64,000 nucleotides of DNA from Elephas maximus indicus (taxonomy: Eukaryota > Chordata > Mammalia > Proboscidea > Elephantidae), in contig NC_064820.1 in assembly GCF_024166365.1 (NCBI RefSeq), forward strand, positions 142,868,001 to 142,932,000, in the 5' to 3' direction. Below the pieces are notes generated by a model that saw only the letters and a program-made list of their open reading frames with translations, had not been told where the DNA came from and did not search any database. Shown here piece by piece: positions 22,041 to 35,779 of the stretch. Numbering within the stretch: position 1 is the first letter of the stretch; every line of letters begins with the position of its first letter. The position numbers and the translations under genes are program-made.

Positions 22041-23786
22041 TTATTTGGTTGGCAGTTGTCAAGGAAAGGTGCCCTGGAAACAGATTTGAAGAAGCAGACA
22101 GTGCTTTTATGGGGAGAGGACAAGAGGAAATGGCTGCACATCTGTAGCATACAGGGATGATGCAAAGGAAACAATCTTTGGACCAGAAATGAACAATCAC
22201 ACATAAACTGGTCATAGTATCATGGGTTTTAAGCTGGGAAGTATGTGAAAAAATCATTCACATGGGAAGGGATGTGAGGATCCTTTTCCTAACTTTGAAG
22301 GTTGAAATATCACACCCAAAACCTTGAAGGAAAAAAGCACTATACAAGTAAAACAGTGGTAAGCAGCCCATGGCCTTACATCATCAAATAGAAGCCCATT
22401 TTAAAAATGATAGCAGTCACTTATTAACATTTTAGAAATAAATTGCGTAGTCTGCACACACTAAGGATTACATTCAAATCTGAGAGCAGCACATGCGGCC
22501 TGCTCAGGGATGAGTTGAATTGACCCCGAGGGCCACACGTGTTGTAGAGGAAAAGCTTTGCGGCCAAGCAGATGTCTCCAGGAGGCTGTGGCCGAGATTT
22601 GTTCAAGGGGTCCTTATGGTGGCCATATGCCTTCTGGGTCGCTGTTCTCTTGATCAGACCTGAAATCAGTTTGGGAGAGTGTGACTATCCTCACAGTAGC
22701 AAAGCACAGATAGGAAATAGTTGGTTGACCGTAGTAGAGATAGCACTTAATTCTACTGACATTGCTTACAGAACCTGAAATTTGACTCAAATCATAGCCA
22801 TACAAGGTCTTATCAGTGATAAAAATTTGACTTCTCAAAGGCACCGCAGAAGGGGACGTAAATTGATGTTATAGCCACAATTTTCCCTGTGCAGTTGTGT
22901 CTTCTAAGAGTCCCTCCATAGTTTGAAAGCACAGCTATTTTCATGTAGGAAAAAAAGGCTTTGTCTTAAATTCTATATGTGGAAAAGGGATGGAAAGAGA
23001 GCTGAATAAATCAGCAATTAACACGCCCCAAAAACCGAAGGGCTGTGGTCCTTTGAAGCAGCTTGGAGATGGTTGCTTTGAAAGTATTGTTGGTAATAGA
23101 TATTTCCACATACAGCAGTTAGACCTGAGGTTTTCATTTAATATGACTGGGTGCTTTTTGGTGGTTTCCAACCAACCTATAATTGCCATCTGTAAAAAAT
23201 TTATTTCAAAGAATCCATGCCAATTTAAAAATTTAGTAAAAGACTCTAAAATTGATGCTTAGGCACAGCTACTTACCTCTCTCTCAGCCCCTCTGCCCCC
23301 ACATCTTTGAGACCAGTGTTTGGGTGTAATTTGATTTGAAGCTTTTATAGAACAGGACAGGATCTGGAATTAACACAGTGAAAATATGCCATTGGAAATT
23401 AAACATTTTAGGGAATGTGAAGAAATAAAGAATGTATTAATTATGATTTAATGTTATATGGGAGTTTTATAGATGAGATTTCTGTGATGGATCCATTCTT
23501 CTTTCCTTTTCCTATTCCAGAGCTTTTTTTTCAGCAGAGTATTCAATCTTTTCATTAATATTGCATCAACTCCAATACTTGGCCACCCTTCCCCCAGACT
23601 CCTACTGTCCTTGAACGAGGGAACTGAGAGCATACTGATTGAGCTAGTGAATGGGAACGTTCTTTTCCTGAAAATGGAATGCTTAATGAAAAATTACACT
23701 ATACACACGCACATGTACAAGCCATCAAACAGTCCAACAACTGCCCCTCCTTGGTAGCCCAGAAGGCCCCATGATTTCCTTCACGT

Positions 23787-23819
<33 letters not shown>

Positions 23820-25279
23820 ATTTTTTCTTAGGCCTCAGATACTCAGGTGGAACATTGTTCTATTAAGCCTTTCACAGTTCTAAAAAAGCGAGCTCAGTTG
23901 CTAAGAAGGTTCTCATCTCTGCATAGTGAGAGATAAATAGAAATGAAATTGTTTACAGCCTCCGAAACTCCAGTATATGTAGCGGAAGGGCAGTTGGGTT
24001 GATTTTTATAAAAAGAATACTTGCTAATGGTTTTCAAGATGGATTCTCTGCTAATTCTTCTTGTATTCATGAATGATGGCCCTAGCTAGTCACTGTCGCA
24101 GGGATCTTCATCTATTAATCATGGAGGCTGCTTGCTTATTCGGTTGCCATAGTTTCAGTGCCTCAGATAGTGCTGGGGTGTCTTGGGAAAGGTTTGAGAT
24201 ATACTAGGGCTTGCAAGCCTTGCAGTCATTTTGGCAGTTGTGCTCTGAAAGGACTGAGAACCGCTTCTCCTATAATTCAGTGTTGGATTATAAGAGGCAA
24301 CTTCTGAGAGTGTCTCCCTGGACCTTGTTATGTGCACATCCAGCTGATATTTACTTCAGGATTTGCCTCTTGCTTAGTCTTGCTGGAAAAAAAATTACAG
24401 TCCAGGGGCTGATGTCACTTTCATCTTTGGACAAGTAGGCAGAGGGGCACAGACTCTTCATTAACACCCTTCCCAAATGTGTAGGTAAATGAGGGCATTC
24501 ATGACTTCGCTCAGAATTCAATTCCATAATTTGTCTTTGGCTCAGCAGATTCCCAAATAAATACAGCGACATCGTGGGCGTTGTGCATTGTGTTTTGTTT
24601 TGGCAGTGTAAACGCTTAGAGCGTCACTTCAGCTTCAACCTTTATTTCTTCAGGATTGACACACATTACTGAGGCACCAGAGACCATTTTACTGTATTTG
24701 CAACAAAAGGCTAGCACATTTTGGACCATGGTCGACTGCTTTGTCAGCTCTTATTGATAGGAGTATTTCTTTCCTTTAATAATTTTAATAGTTTGCTTTC
24801 TTTGAAGGTTTGTGACTCCAGGGTTGATTAGGAAAAGCTTTCCAATTGTGTGTGTATTCCGTGTCCTTGTCAAGAAAAGATTTGGGGGAGTAAATTGCTG
24901 CAAGAGGGAGATACACACACTCCAGTGATTTATGTGCATCATGTGTGATGTAGAACACAGCTTTCTTTTGTTAGGTAAATTTGGCCTTGTGTAACAGATA
25001 CTGGTACACTTCTTAATGTTTTAGTTCCCATTGCTCAAGTGGACTTTCAAGGACTCCTACCAGTCTACGCTAAACAATTGGGTTCCTTTGTGGATTAAAA
25101 CATGCAATAAAATAAAAGCTCGCACTTCAAGCAGGCAGTGCCCAGTGCAGGGCATGGTGGGCATTGGATGAAAATCCAAGGAGATTCCGAAGAAGCAAAC
25201 CTTGAATTCATTACAAATGAACTGACCTAGAAAATTAGTCACTTTGTTTCACTAGAAAGGGACCAGTTTTTATTTCAGG
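22041..25279. other. Long repeat-poor stretch
   Basis: No coding gene or clear transposon was found over about 3.2 kb except a (GT)n run. Open frames are at most 90 codons and lack recognisable domains. It is likely intronic or intergenic unique sequence. Confidence 0.45.
23790..23818. repeat. (TG)n microsatellite
   Basis: About 14 uninterrupted TG dinucleotides. Confidence 0.95.
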
Positions 25280-26180
25280 GTGGGCTTCAAAGCAGCCGTT
25301 TTAAATTTCCCCAGATCCAGCCTGCCAAAATTTCCGAGTAAGATCAACAAGATTTTTAATGCACGTGCCTATTATATTGGCCCCTCCCTTATCCAACCAC
25401 ACTAAATGATTGATTTTAGAGGCCAATGATTTGAAGTAAATTAAAAGGATAACATAGCTTTAATTGCTACTGGCTTCACCACGCTTCTGGGCACCGGAAT
25501 TCCTTGTGGAGAAACACTTTTAAGTGTCACAGCAGTTTTTGATCATGTGGTCTGGCTTACCCATAGGCTGCAATTATCTCCCCAGCCTTTCTCCACCTCC
25601 CCCTCAAATATCTTCCATGAAGCAAAGAACACATGTATTCCTAAGTTCGGTATTAGGGACCCCTGATTATTTGGCAGGATAATAAAATAGGTCCTGGTCG
25701 TTTTATAGTATACTCATGAGGTAATTTTTTTTTTTTTTTTTTAATTTTACAGTAAAAGGCATGGTGGGGGAGGACAATGGGGATAATAGTTCAAGATCAA
25801 AAGTTTTTTTTTGTTGTTGTTGAAAGAAGAGTTTGTGTGAATTTAGCTTGCTCTCCTTTCAGATAACAAGCTTGTGAATATTCTTGGGTGTCCGATTAGA
25901 CATGATATTGCAGACAACGCTTTAAGAAAAGTAAGCGGTACTTTTGTGTGAATGTCAGTCAGTCACAATGTGAACTTTAATTAACCTTAATTAATGGTTT
26001 CTGATTACAGATATTCTTTTGTGCTTCCGAGGCATCAGTGCATTGGAAGTTATATTTTCGTGGGACATTTTGGGGCAGCGGTGGCATGAACGGGCTTCTG
26101 TTATCTTGATATGCAGATCAGATTAGGTTCTAATGTATTTTAATGAAAAAGGTGATTCTGGATCATTTTCATTTGGGAGA
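25280..26180. promoter_or_regulatory. Candidate conserved non-coding/enhancer block
   Basis: Repeat-free sequence apart from a T-run at 25726-25742. It has dense AT-rich motif words: 'ctaaatgattgattttag' (25404), 'gcttttaattgctac'-like text near 25460, and two perfect TTAATTAA palindromes at 25977-25984 and 25987-25994, exactly 10 bp apart. The texture resembles mammalian developmental enhancers, but no alignment was possible and nothing shows activity. Confidence 0.3.
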
Positions 26181-26221
26181 CAGCTGAAATTTAGAAGTGG
26201 TACATCTGTCTTTGTCAATGT

Positions 26222-26420
26222 TGTTTGGGGACATCAAGTCAAAATTTCGACTCAGCAACTCCGTGTGACAGACTAGAACTCCCCCATAGAGTTTTCTAGG
26301 CTATAATCTTAATGGGAGCAGATTGTCAGGTCTTTCTCCCCCAGAGCTGCTGGATGGATTTCAAGCACCAGCTTTTCCGTTAGCAGCCAAGTGCTTAGCT
26401 GTTGTACCACTAGGGGTCCT
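26222..26420 (-). mobile_element. SINE, long subtype, antisense
   Basis: Reverse-complement SINE: tail 'tttcgactcagcaactccg', middle 'gcagattgtcaggtctttctc', head 'ctgttgtaccactaggggtcc'. Confidence 0.85.
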
Positions 26421-26568
26421 TAAAGAAGCCATTTTTAAACTTAAAGAAATTTACATTCCAGATTGGCTGATGTTTACTAACTCCTAGCTGGAATTGAGGC
26501 CCAGTTCCTCCCAAAGGTTGAATGGGACTTCGAGGGGTGCCTAATTCTTTCAAATGAAAATGTATTAT

Positions 26569-26967
26569 TGTATTAGTTTCCTAGGGCTGCCTTAACAAAA
26601 TATCACAAAGTGGGTGGCTGATAAGAACAGAAATTTATTGTCTCACAGTTCTAGAGGCTAATAGTTTGAATTCAGGGTGTTGGCAGGGCCACCTTCTCTC
26701 TGAAGGCTCTAAGGGGAAGATCTTTTGACTCTCCTGGCTTCTGGTAGCCCCAGGTAGGCCGTCTGTCTTCCACCGTCTCTCTGTGTCCCTTCTCCTATTT
26801 CATGGGACACCACTCGGATGGGATGAGGACCCATCCTGCTCTGGTATGACTTGATGTGAACTGATAATGTCTTCAACGACCCTATTTCCAAACAAGGCCA
26901 TGTTCACAGGAACCAGAGGTTAGGACTTCAACATAAATTTTAGGGGGACACAGTTCAATCTATAACA
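26569..26967 (-). mobile_element. MLT1-type MaLR LTR, antisense
   Basis: Reverse complement of an MLT1 LTR with both ends visible (TGTATTAG at 26569 and CTATAACA ending at 26967). Diagnostic blocks are 'tttcctagggctgccttaac', 'gaaatttattgtctcacag' and 'cttcaacataaattttaggg'. Flanking ATTAT/ACTAT could be the 5-bp target duplication with one change. It is a solo LTR. Confidence 0.85.
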
Positions 26968-27025
26968 ACTATGTACAGGGAGCAGTGGACCAAGTGGTAT
27001 TTTCCTTTCTCCCAGAATACCCTTT

Positions 27026-27183
27026 AAAAAACCCACTGCTGTTGAGTTGATTTCAACTCATAGTGACCCTATATGACAGAGTAGAACTCCCCCATAGAGT
27101 TTCCAAGGAGCGCCTGGTGGTTTGGAACTATCGACCTTTTGGTTAGCAGCCATAGCACTTAACCACTAAACCACCAGGGTTTC
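27026..27183 (-). mobile_element. SINE, antisense
   Basis: Tail 'ttcaactcatagtgacccta' and head 'taaccactaaaccaccagggt' in reverse-complement order. Confidence 0.85.
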
Positions 27184-27345
27184 TATTTAATAAGTGCCAA
27201 ATGTAGGGCCAGGGAATATTGTCAGCGCTGGAGAGAATTAGGTCTTACTTTTGGTAAAAACTACTTTTTTCTTGTGACATGAGTTTCAGAACAGCTATCA
27301 AGAAGTTGAATTATAATGTTAGTGCACAATTTACATCCAACTTCT

Positions 27346-27512
27346 GGGAACCATGGTGGTGTAGTGGCTAAGAGTTCGGCTGCTAACCAAAAGGTCAGCA
27401 GTTTGGATCCACCAGGCACTCCTTGGAAACCTTATGGGGCAGTTCTACTCTGTCCTATAGGGTCGCTATGAGTTGGAATCGACTCATTGGCAATGGTTTT
27501 TGTTTTTTTAAA
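27346..27512 (+). mobile_element. SINE
   Basis: Head 'gggaaccatggtggtgtagt', middle 'atggggcagttctactctg', tail 'tcgctatgagttggaatcg' and a T-rich end. Confidence 0.88.
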
Positions 27513-28634
27513 ACTAGAAGGTCTAATAAAAATTAGATGTAATACATTAATGGAAACTTAGGAATTAAATTTCTGTGTGAACAATCATTTTGTAGATTAT
27601 ATGAAACTCTAATTGCATATAACCCATCTAGTTTAGCATAATTTGTGCTTATGAATTATAAATGCTTAGGTTTTACAATTAGACTTACCAATCTGTAAGC
27701 ATCTTAATGAGAAATTACCTAAATTAAATTGATTTGTAATATTTGCTGTAATGTGTTCTAGGGTAGTGATTATGTAAAATAAATTTCCAGAATGGCTGTC
27801 CCCACTGCATGCAATATGGTTTTGTTTTTAAAGTGAACTCAGTGACAGGATAGCACAACTGCCTGGTGAAAAGGAGATACTACTGGTATCAAGAGCCGAA
27901 ACAGCAGAGTAGTTTTATTTGCAGCCAAGAGAAAGGGTAACAAACGTCTTTTAGATACTTTTTTCTTTAAAAGGATGTTCAGAGTCCGGGAAAAGTTCTA
28001 TTAAATAGCCAACGTTTATGTGCAAGGTGTTTCCGCTCATTTGTGACGAGGGGGGAAGTTCAACATGTTGAATATGCTGATCAATTAATTCTCCAGGGAT
28101 AGCTTGGAGGGTGGAGCTTTCATTTTTGTATTTTGACATGTCCAGAACATAAGACCTGTTAATACTGTGAGAACACATCCGTTCCCAAGAATAAAAAGGA
28201 CAACATAATTGCCTTTACTGTTAGAAAACAGCCACATCCAGTCCCCCAGCAGCAGGTGTGTAAGTGAAGGCTTTGAAATGTTGTGAATAACTTGACATTA
28301 TCACGTTGTTATTGAAATGCAAATTCTGCTGAGCATAACTTGAAAGGATTTTAGATGTAGGACTGGGACAATGCATTTTCTTGTGCATCATTGTCAACCA
28401 CACCTCTTCTTAACTTGAGGGCTTGTTATATTAAAAGTACTCATAATGTATCTGCATCTTTTATTTTTCTCATTGCCTATGTTTAAAGTGCACAACATAT
28501 CTCCCAGAAATGGCAGGTTGTCCCGTGGAAAGAAGAGATTGGCTTTCAGTAACGAGGTGTTTGAACAGGGCTGAAATGTGTTTCCCTACAGGATTCGGGA
28601 TTCAGGCTTACTGATGACAGTCAACATCAACAAT
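27513..28634. other. Unassigned AT-rich DNA
   Basis: No gene or repeat recognised. Confidence 0.4.
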
Positions 28635-28860
28635 AACTTATACTGTTATTATTAATAATAGAGACCTCTCATTTATAGAGTGCTTCTATTTTTCAAAGTA
28701 CATTTATAAACATTGTCTCATTTAATCTCATTACAACCCTCCGGGTTAGGCAGGGCAGTTATGTCCAATTTAAAGATGAGATAACTGAGTTTTAGAGAGG
28801 TCAAATAATTTGCCTAAGAACACACCTGTGGTAAGAGAAGGGCCTGGGACAAGGTCCCCA
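28635..28860 (-). mobile_element. MIR SINE, antisense
   Basis: Good reverse-complement MIR: 'catttatagagtgcttcta', 'cattgtctcatttaatctc', 'gatgagataactgagttttag', 'ataatttgcctaagaacac'. Confidence 0.75.
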
Positions 28861-31229
28861 ACCTTCTGAAACTGAGTTAAGTGGGACTTACTTCTGTAGG
28901 CAGTTAAAGATGGCGCCATCAGATCCATGTTTTAGAAATAGAATATAAATTTGCTAGTGCAGTCAGTGGAAAAAAGGAGACAGATTCTGGGTATGTTTGT
29001 GAGGTATAGGCAAAAGGACTTGGGGACCAGTGGATTGTCAGGTGAGGGGGTGTGAAGAGTAAAAAATGGTTCCAAGATGTCACATCTGGGGAACTGAGTG
29101 ATCGTGGTGGCATTGGCCAAGACAGGAACCCAGGTTTGTAGACAAAATATTTAACTAACAGCTGTCATAAACTGCATTTAAATGACAAAATAGGCTGAAC
29201 ACCAAAGGCTTGGATCCAAACCTACTGTGCTCACACTCAGCTCTTTAAAAAGAGTGTTAAAGATTTTAAAATTAAGGGTGTTTAAACTGTCACATTTGGT
29301 CTGGCAGCTGGGACCACTTTCTCCAACATTAGGGAGGTTAAAACCATAATATGAGGAAGACTGAAGCACCATCCAGCTCATATATAAAAACCGGCACTAC
29401 AAGTGTGGGAGGACCAAGTTCTAAATGATTAGCTCATGTTAAGAATCAGGGCATATGTCCAGTCACCTGTTGCTTATTTTTTTTTCCATTCTGAACAATT
29501 TTACTGTATGAAAGTTTTTGAATTCTGAAATTAGATATCCAACTGCTTGTCCCCTCTCTTCCCCACACCCACTGGGCAGAATTATATGGTTGTTTCTCTC
29601 TTAAGTTTCCTTGTGCTACTGAAATGTTACAGATGATGTAATTTGCAAAACACAAATAACACCTAAATTGTGTTGTTGATTTAATAAGGCAGTGTTATTC
29701 AGACAGCTAGGCTTCTTTTTTTTTTTTTTTGCTACATTGTGCTAAAATTGAACACTGCTTGCATAGTGAAAGGGAAAATGTGGCATTTTATAATGTTTTA
29801 TTTAGGAAGACATAAATTTTCATTACTTAGATGATTGAGGTATTGCAGATTTCCTTTTAACGGTTTTAACCTTGAGATAAGTATCGATGTTATGCAGTTG
29901 TCCAGAAGCATCTTCTGGTGCCTTTAATAGTTGAAAATAACTAATACTATAAACAAAGAATCCTAAAAAGGTGGGTATTCTATATTAACCCTTTTTTATA
30001 TTACTGCATTTTTCTTTCAGGGGTTTCTAAATAAAAGTTGTAACAGAAAGTGTTATTCTCATTTTATATTTTAAAAGGAATTCTCATTTTATATCTTACA
30101 AAGAAATTGAATAATGGAAGTGAAAACAAAAAAACAGAATGAGAAGCATCAAGTATTTTGAGGGAGTTTTGGGGTGGTGTTATTAATGTTGAAAACTGAA
30201 TGATAGATTACTTGTATCTATTTAAAATTATTTGCTGGATATAGTGTCACTTTTTTCTAACTTTACTTGTAGGCTGCCCTCTAGTGTTACTTAATCTCAA
30301 CACAGCCACTTTTTTTTCGATCCCATGAAAGGTTATAAACACACAATGTTATCACTTAGTCAGTTAGAGCCGTCTCTAAATACAGTGTTAATAAGTTTAT
30401 GATACACGGTTTGAGGGGTTGTGAGCAAATTAAAATGTTCCCATCACCAATGCACTTGATGGTACAGAGAACAATACTGTGTAGAAAATCACAGACATTA
30501 ATGACTATGAGTTGAAGTCCAACTCCAAATACGAAGAGTCGAATTCTGAATAAGAAATTTTAGAACTACTTTATCGACTTCACTTATGTTCTTTGTGTGT
30601 TTGTGTGTGCAAAACAGTGATACGTGATAAAATAAGCTCTAAGTAAGTCTAAACTTGTTTGATAAGCGTAAATAAATACTACAGTGTCAAGGAACAAAGT
30701 TAGAAGATGTTTGACCAGTCATCCTCAAAGTTTATGGTATAAGCAGCCTTCAGAGAAGAGCTCTCAAATGTCAACACACTTTTCTATATCAAACCTTCAA
30801 AGAGTAAATTCAAGCACTTTAAGGATTATTCTCTGAAGATATTAAAAGAGAAACAAGTGTTGCAACCTAAGCTATGGTACTAAGTACTTTCTGAAAGTAG
30901 TGTCAACTCTGCTTTTTCTTGGATGAGGAGTAAGCATACTCCAGAGTCCACAATAAGTGGAGAGAATAGACTTAGTAGCCATTTTTTGCATGCATAATGT
31001 TAGCATTCTTTGTGGGTTTATGAAGGTGATGTTACAGCATTCCACGTACGTCCATCTCATAACAGCAGTGTGATTGATGTGCATTCAATAAAAATGGTTA
31101 CCGATGATGGTGATGATTTCCCTCAAGTTTAGAGACTAAGATCAAGAAGAACGAAGACAGTATCAGTACTAGAAACACAAACGGAAGCTGAAGGTCAAAA
31201 TTACTCTTGTGAGTCAGTTTCTTCTAGAG
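28861..31229. other. Repeat-poor AT-rich stretch
   Basis: No coding signature. The part at 28960-29130 ('gaggtataggcaaaaggactt', 'gtggattgtcaggtgaggggg') resembles the unclassified old repeat seen near 7-8 kb. The rest is unassigned. Confidence 0.4.
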
Positions 31230-31234
31230 AGGTG

Positions 31235-31440
31235 GGATGATGGAGTTGTTAAGTGTATGAGCTCTGGAGATTGCTATTCTACTGGCTATGAGAGTTACTT
31301 AGCCTCTCTGTGCCTCATTTTCCTCATTTGTAAAGTGGGAATAACAGTCCTACCTCATAAAGTGATTCTGATGATTAAATAAGACAGTGTGTACGAGAAT
31401 GATGTCTGATACACAGGAAACACTCAAGCAACTGAGCACT
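31235..31440 (+). mobile_element. MIR SINE
   Basis: Clear MIR order: 'tgtatgagctctggagattg', 'gttacttagcctctctgtgcc', 'cattttcctcatttgtaaag', 'gatgattaaataagacag'. Confidence 0.8.
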
Positions 31441-31934
31441 CAAACACCTGTGCCACCAGGGCTGCCTCAATAAAAAGTAGCTATCATTATTTGATTACCA
31501 AGCTCTCCTAATGGAATTACCTAAATTCAGTGTTTCATATCAACAGCAAGGTGTGGGTTCTTGGCATGTAAGTTAAAACTAAAATGACAAGGTGATGACA
31601 AGATGATGGTGTCCAGATGAGTCTTTCTGCCTGCTTCTGTCTCACTCTCTTTCTCTATGTTCTTGTAAGGGCATGATTAAAAATAATTGATTGAATAATC
31701 AGTCATTATTTTATTTTATTTAGGGGATATTTAGTACACGCTTACTGTGTGCAAGGAGCCATGTTAGATTCTGTTGGATATCTCTAAAATATTAAATAAG
31801 ATGTTAAACGTGAGGTAACCAAGTCTTGCTAGTTTTTATTTGCTTTTGTTGGGTCCAGTGCTCAGTAGGAATCTGTTTTTATCAGACTCAGGTTGCATGC
31901 CCTGAGTTACAGTCTTCCTGTTCTATGGGAATAA

Positions 31935-32143
31935 ACCAAAGCAAACCAAACCAGTTGCCATTGAGTTGATTCTGACTCGTGGTGATACCATGTGTTTCAG
32001 AGTAGAGCTGTGCTCTGTGGGATTTCAAGCTGTGGCCTCTTGGAAGCAGATTGCCAGGTCTCTCTTCTGTGATGCCTCTGAGTGGGTTCAAACCTTTTGG
32101 TTAGTAGATGAGAGCTTAACTGTTTGCACCACTTAGGGACTCC
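31935..32143 (-). mobile_element. SINE, long subtype, antisense
   Basis: A CAAAC-rich tail ('caaagcaaaccaaaccag'), then 'ttgattctgactcgtggtga' and the head 'ctgtttgcaccacttaggga' in reverse-complement order. Confidence 0.85.
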
Positions 32144-34739
32144 ATTATAGGAACAGAGGATGTGGAAATCTCCAGGTAATTCACTAGATGAGTTTTATGT
32201 ATACAGTGTTTAGAATGCAGGTAATGTTCCATTTGGAACCACAATACTCAGGAGTTTTCATTAACACAAAGAGCCCAAAGATCTCTGTTAATTTAATGTC
32301 TCACTTAAACCCATGTATAAATACAAACAAGCTTATTTTATGTAAAAAAAAAAAAAAAAATTTCAGTTATACTACTTATACCAATAAACTGAAATTGCCA
32401 AGTTGAGTTATTGGCTCTAAACACTTGTTTTTCACAAAAGCTAATATTGAACCGCTTCACAGCAAAGTAGATGGAGTTGAAAATAATCTGTATTTCGACC
32501 CCTCTTCACCCCTACTTCTTTGAGGTGAAATGAAGACACAAGAAAAGTCGTTGGGTGATTGAAGAAGAAAAATGAGCCCAACTAATCATTAACTCTCAAG
32601 CAAACATGAGTTAATTCCAGCTTTATCCATTCCAATTACTTAGCCTAATTCACAGAAGTGAGGAAATTGCTGGTCTAGGGTTAGGGAATGTGCTAACAAG
32701 AGCTTGGAGACTGGGTGTCTCCAGAGATTGATAATAGGATACAATAGGAACCAGGGACCCTCCTCCCCAATGTCAGTAAGAATTGTGTTAATTTGATATT
32801 CACCCAAAGCCAGGACCATCTGACAGCTGTTTGGTATTTCTTATGAAATGGACTTGGGCCGTGGCCAGATGCTAGTGGACAGATGTTCACAACACAAAAG
32901 CCATCATCAAAATAGTTGCTAATTGGCACCCTCCTAATGATGTCAACAAATAAGGCAGGAGTGGGCTCAACACAACACACAAGCCTGCCTCTCTTGGCTT
33001 AGGGAGAAGATCCTGGAGGGACCGTAGTCAGGGACTTTTTTGGCTTCTGGGCTACTTGACATAAAGTCTCCAAAAGGAATATTTAGTGTTTATTTTTGTT
33101 TGTACAAGTGTATGAAATTAACAATTAATTTAAACCTTTCAAGAAGGTACGCAAATCAAGGAGTTGTTTGAACTTCACTGCCCACCTCCCCCTGAAGGCA
33201 AGGCTTCAGATGCAAAGTTTTCACCACAGATTTGGCTTTTATGATGTATTATTGAACAAATACCTTATAAAAATTATTATATCTTGTCTTCATGTAAACC
33301 CCTCAAATAGAGCATTTGTACTTCATTTCAGACCTTTGATTATAGTTGATTGGTAACAGCTGCAGTGTAATTGTGATCAAACATTTTGGTTAAAAAAGAT
33401 TTTAAGAAACCTAAGTTAGTTTAGAATGGGTATTTCAGGGCAGAACTGGTTTGACAATTTCCCGTTAATAATTAGATGGGCTTGCTCCTGCTTGTGTAAG
33501 TTGTAATGAACTGACTGATTTCAACAGTTGAAGTGTCTTTTCAGTGCCTAGGACCCTTTTTAAGTGGGAAATCTCCCCTCTCTTTTTCTCTCACTGTTCC
33601 AAGTTGCAAACAAACGCCAACTTCTGCCTTATTACTAATGGAGTCTGTGGTGGTTGCTGTAGTTGTGTGCTGTTGAGTCAATCCTGGCTCGTAGCACCGT
33701 TCTATAAACTGATAAATAATAACAAGGCAGTTTGATAATATGTGATTAAAAACATTTTTACTGATGTTACTCTTCATTGCTTTCTTCAAGCACTCAGATC
33801 ATGTACAGAATAGAACACAGAGTCTAGATGCCTTCTCTGACTCTGTGGGCTCCCTGCTTCTCTGCCCCTTTCCCTGACATGTCCACCAAGCACTGAAGCC
33901 TCCTTGTCCTCACCCCTTTCTAGAGTCAAAGATCTACAAAAGATCTGCCCTTCAGGCCAGCTCTTTCCAAAATATTGTTTATGTAAACCTAGCTAAGAGG
34001 CTGGACACATTTACTGGTAATTTGCATAGTTATTTATCAAAAGAATTATAGGCTTGGTTGAAGCTATATCATATTGAGTTTGGTATTCACCCTGGTTAAA
34101 AGTCCGTTAATTTTTTTTCCCTAACATCTTACTCTCAGAATTTCTCTGAACCAGTAATACCCCTCTTTTTTCCATTCTCTAGTGAGGCAGGCTCCTGCTC
34201 CCTTGAATGAAAGGCAGCTCCAACTAAAGGAGCTAGAATGTGGCCAGCAACCAGTGCTGGGTACTATTGAGTCCATTGTTTGGTCCGACCACTGTGGAGC
34301 CAAATCTCATTTTATAGCACAGTGTGTTCTAGGAATTCCACTTCACTAGCACAACAGACCTTCTCTACTGCCTTCCTATTTTCCCCATTTGCTGCTGTCA
34401 CAGGCAGCGCCGCACAGTCCTGCGGCATTGTAATTCACTTCTCTCCAAGCTCTGCTCTGCCCCATTGCAAGGGACCACAAGGCATCAGCTGCCATATTAA
34501 ATAGACGCTAATGACACCGAGCATAGTCAGCCAAAGCAGCGGACGTGATGGTGTGTTTAAGATTTAATCCCTCCAAGAGATTAAACTTGGAGTTTTAGAA
34601 GTGGTCTTACTGCAGTGGTTACATTGAGGTTTATGAGAAATACTGCTAAAATTATACTGAGTGGAGTTTGAAATTCTTAAAGATAAATGAAGTGACTGTG
34701 TGTGGGGGGGGTTTAATAAGCAGCCCAGCAGCTACTCTT
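32144..34739. other. Unassigned DNA with one candidate conserved patch
   Basis: Mostly single-copy-looking sequence. The patch at about 34380-34560 contains a CArG-like word (CCATATTAAA at 34490) and homeobox-like 'gctaatgaca', and is free of recognised repeats. No evidence of coding. Confidence 0.35.
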
Positions 34740-35111
34740 TGTTTTTGTTTTTTGTTGTAAATATATCTATCACACAACTTTTGCCAATTCAATTGTTTAC
34801 AGGTGTACAACTTATTTGACAGCAATTACAATAATTGGCTCTGCAACCCTACCCTGAATCAAAGTGATTTTTCCATCACTGTTAAGCCCCCCGTATCCCC
34901 ACCCCTGGTAACCACTGATAAACTTTGGTCTCTGTACATTTGTCTTTTCTTGTCTTTTTATGTAAGTGAGGTCATACAATACTTGTCATTTTGTGACTGA
35001 CTTATTTCATTCAGTCAGCAGCATACTGTCTTCAAGTGCCATCCATGCAACTGTGTGTGTTTCAAGTGAATATATTAATAAAAATTTCCCAATACAGTAA
35101 AAAAAAAAAAA
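34740..35111 (-). mobile_element. LINE-1 3'-region fragment, antisense
   Basis: Reverse-complement L1 3' text: 'cctggtaaccactgataaac', 'aagtgaggtcatacaatact', 'ttttgtgactgacttatttc', 'gtcttcaagtgccatccatg'. An A-run closes the block on the right. Non-coding remnant. Confidence 0.6.
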
Positions 35112-35779
35112 GGTCTGATACAAAGTTGTATGATGTCTTATTAGAATATGCTATAAGCACTTATTTCTCCTTTATAGTTTTCAAAGTAGTTTGCTAACTG
35201 GAAATACTGTCTCAGTTCTACATATGGAGAAATGTCGTTTGATGAGGATTTTGGGGAATGAAGGAATGAATGCTTTCTAGAGCACAACCAGCAACTCTTG
35301 GACCGTTTCTGTGTGAAGGGATGCTTTTCTCCTGGAGACAGAATCACCAGCATCACTGATTTATCTATATTCCCAATACACACACAATTTTACTTTTTTA
35401 ACTTCCTGGTGTATTTATTTTGGCAACGATTGAATGAATTTTTTTTTCTTTTTTTGTCACATCTGAGAACATTTAGAAGCACAGATGAAATAATTTTCTA
35501 GTGGGTTTACAAAATTATTTCCATTAGTAACATTTCCTGTAAGTAAGTATAAGTCAATGTACTTACCAATAAGCCTTCCCATTGCTATCCCCCCTTCCTG
35601 TTAAAATAGGTATTGGAGAGAATGGCATCTGTACTTGTTTGCATCCTAATGTTCCACCTAGATGGGGTTATACCTCTTTCAGACGCCTAGCTCCATGCCT
35701 TGTACAGCTGTGTCGAGAGATGGGGAAGGGCATCAGCCTAATGAACTCAGCCTTGGAAGATCTCGTTTAGTACCAAAGC
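35112..35779. other. Unassigned DNA
   Basis: No recognised feature. Confidence 0.4.

Noticed and set aside
33652..33700. Possible tiny antisense SINE or RTE tail ('gctgttgagtcaatcctggc')
   Set aside because: Only about 40 bp match loosely; too short to call.
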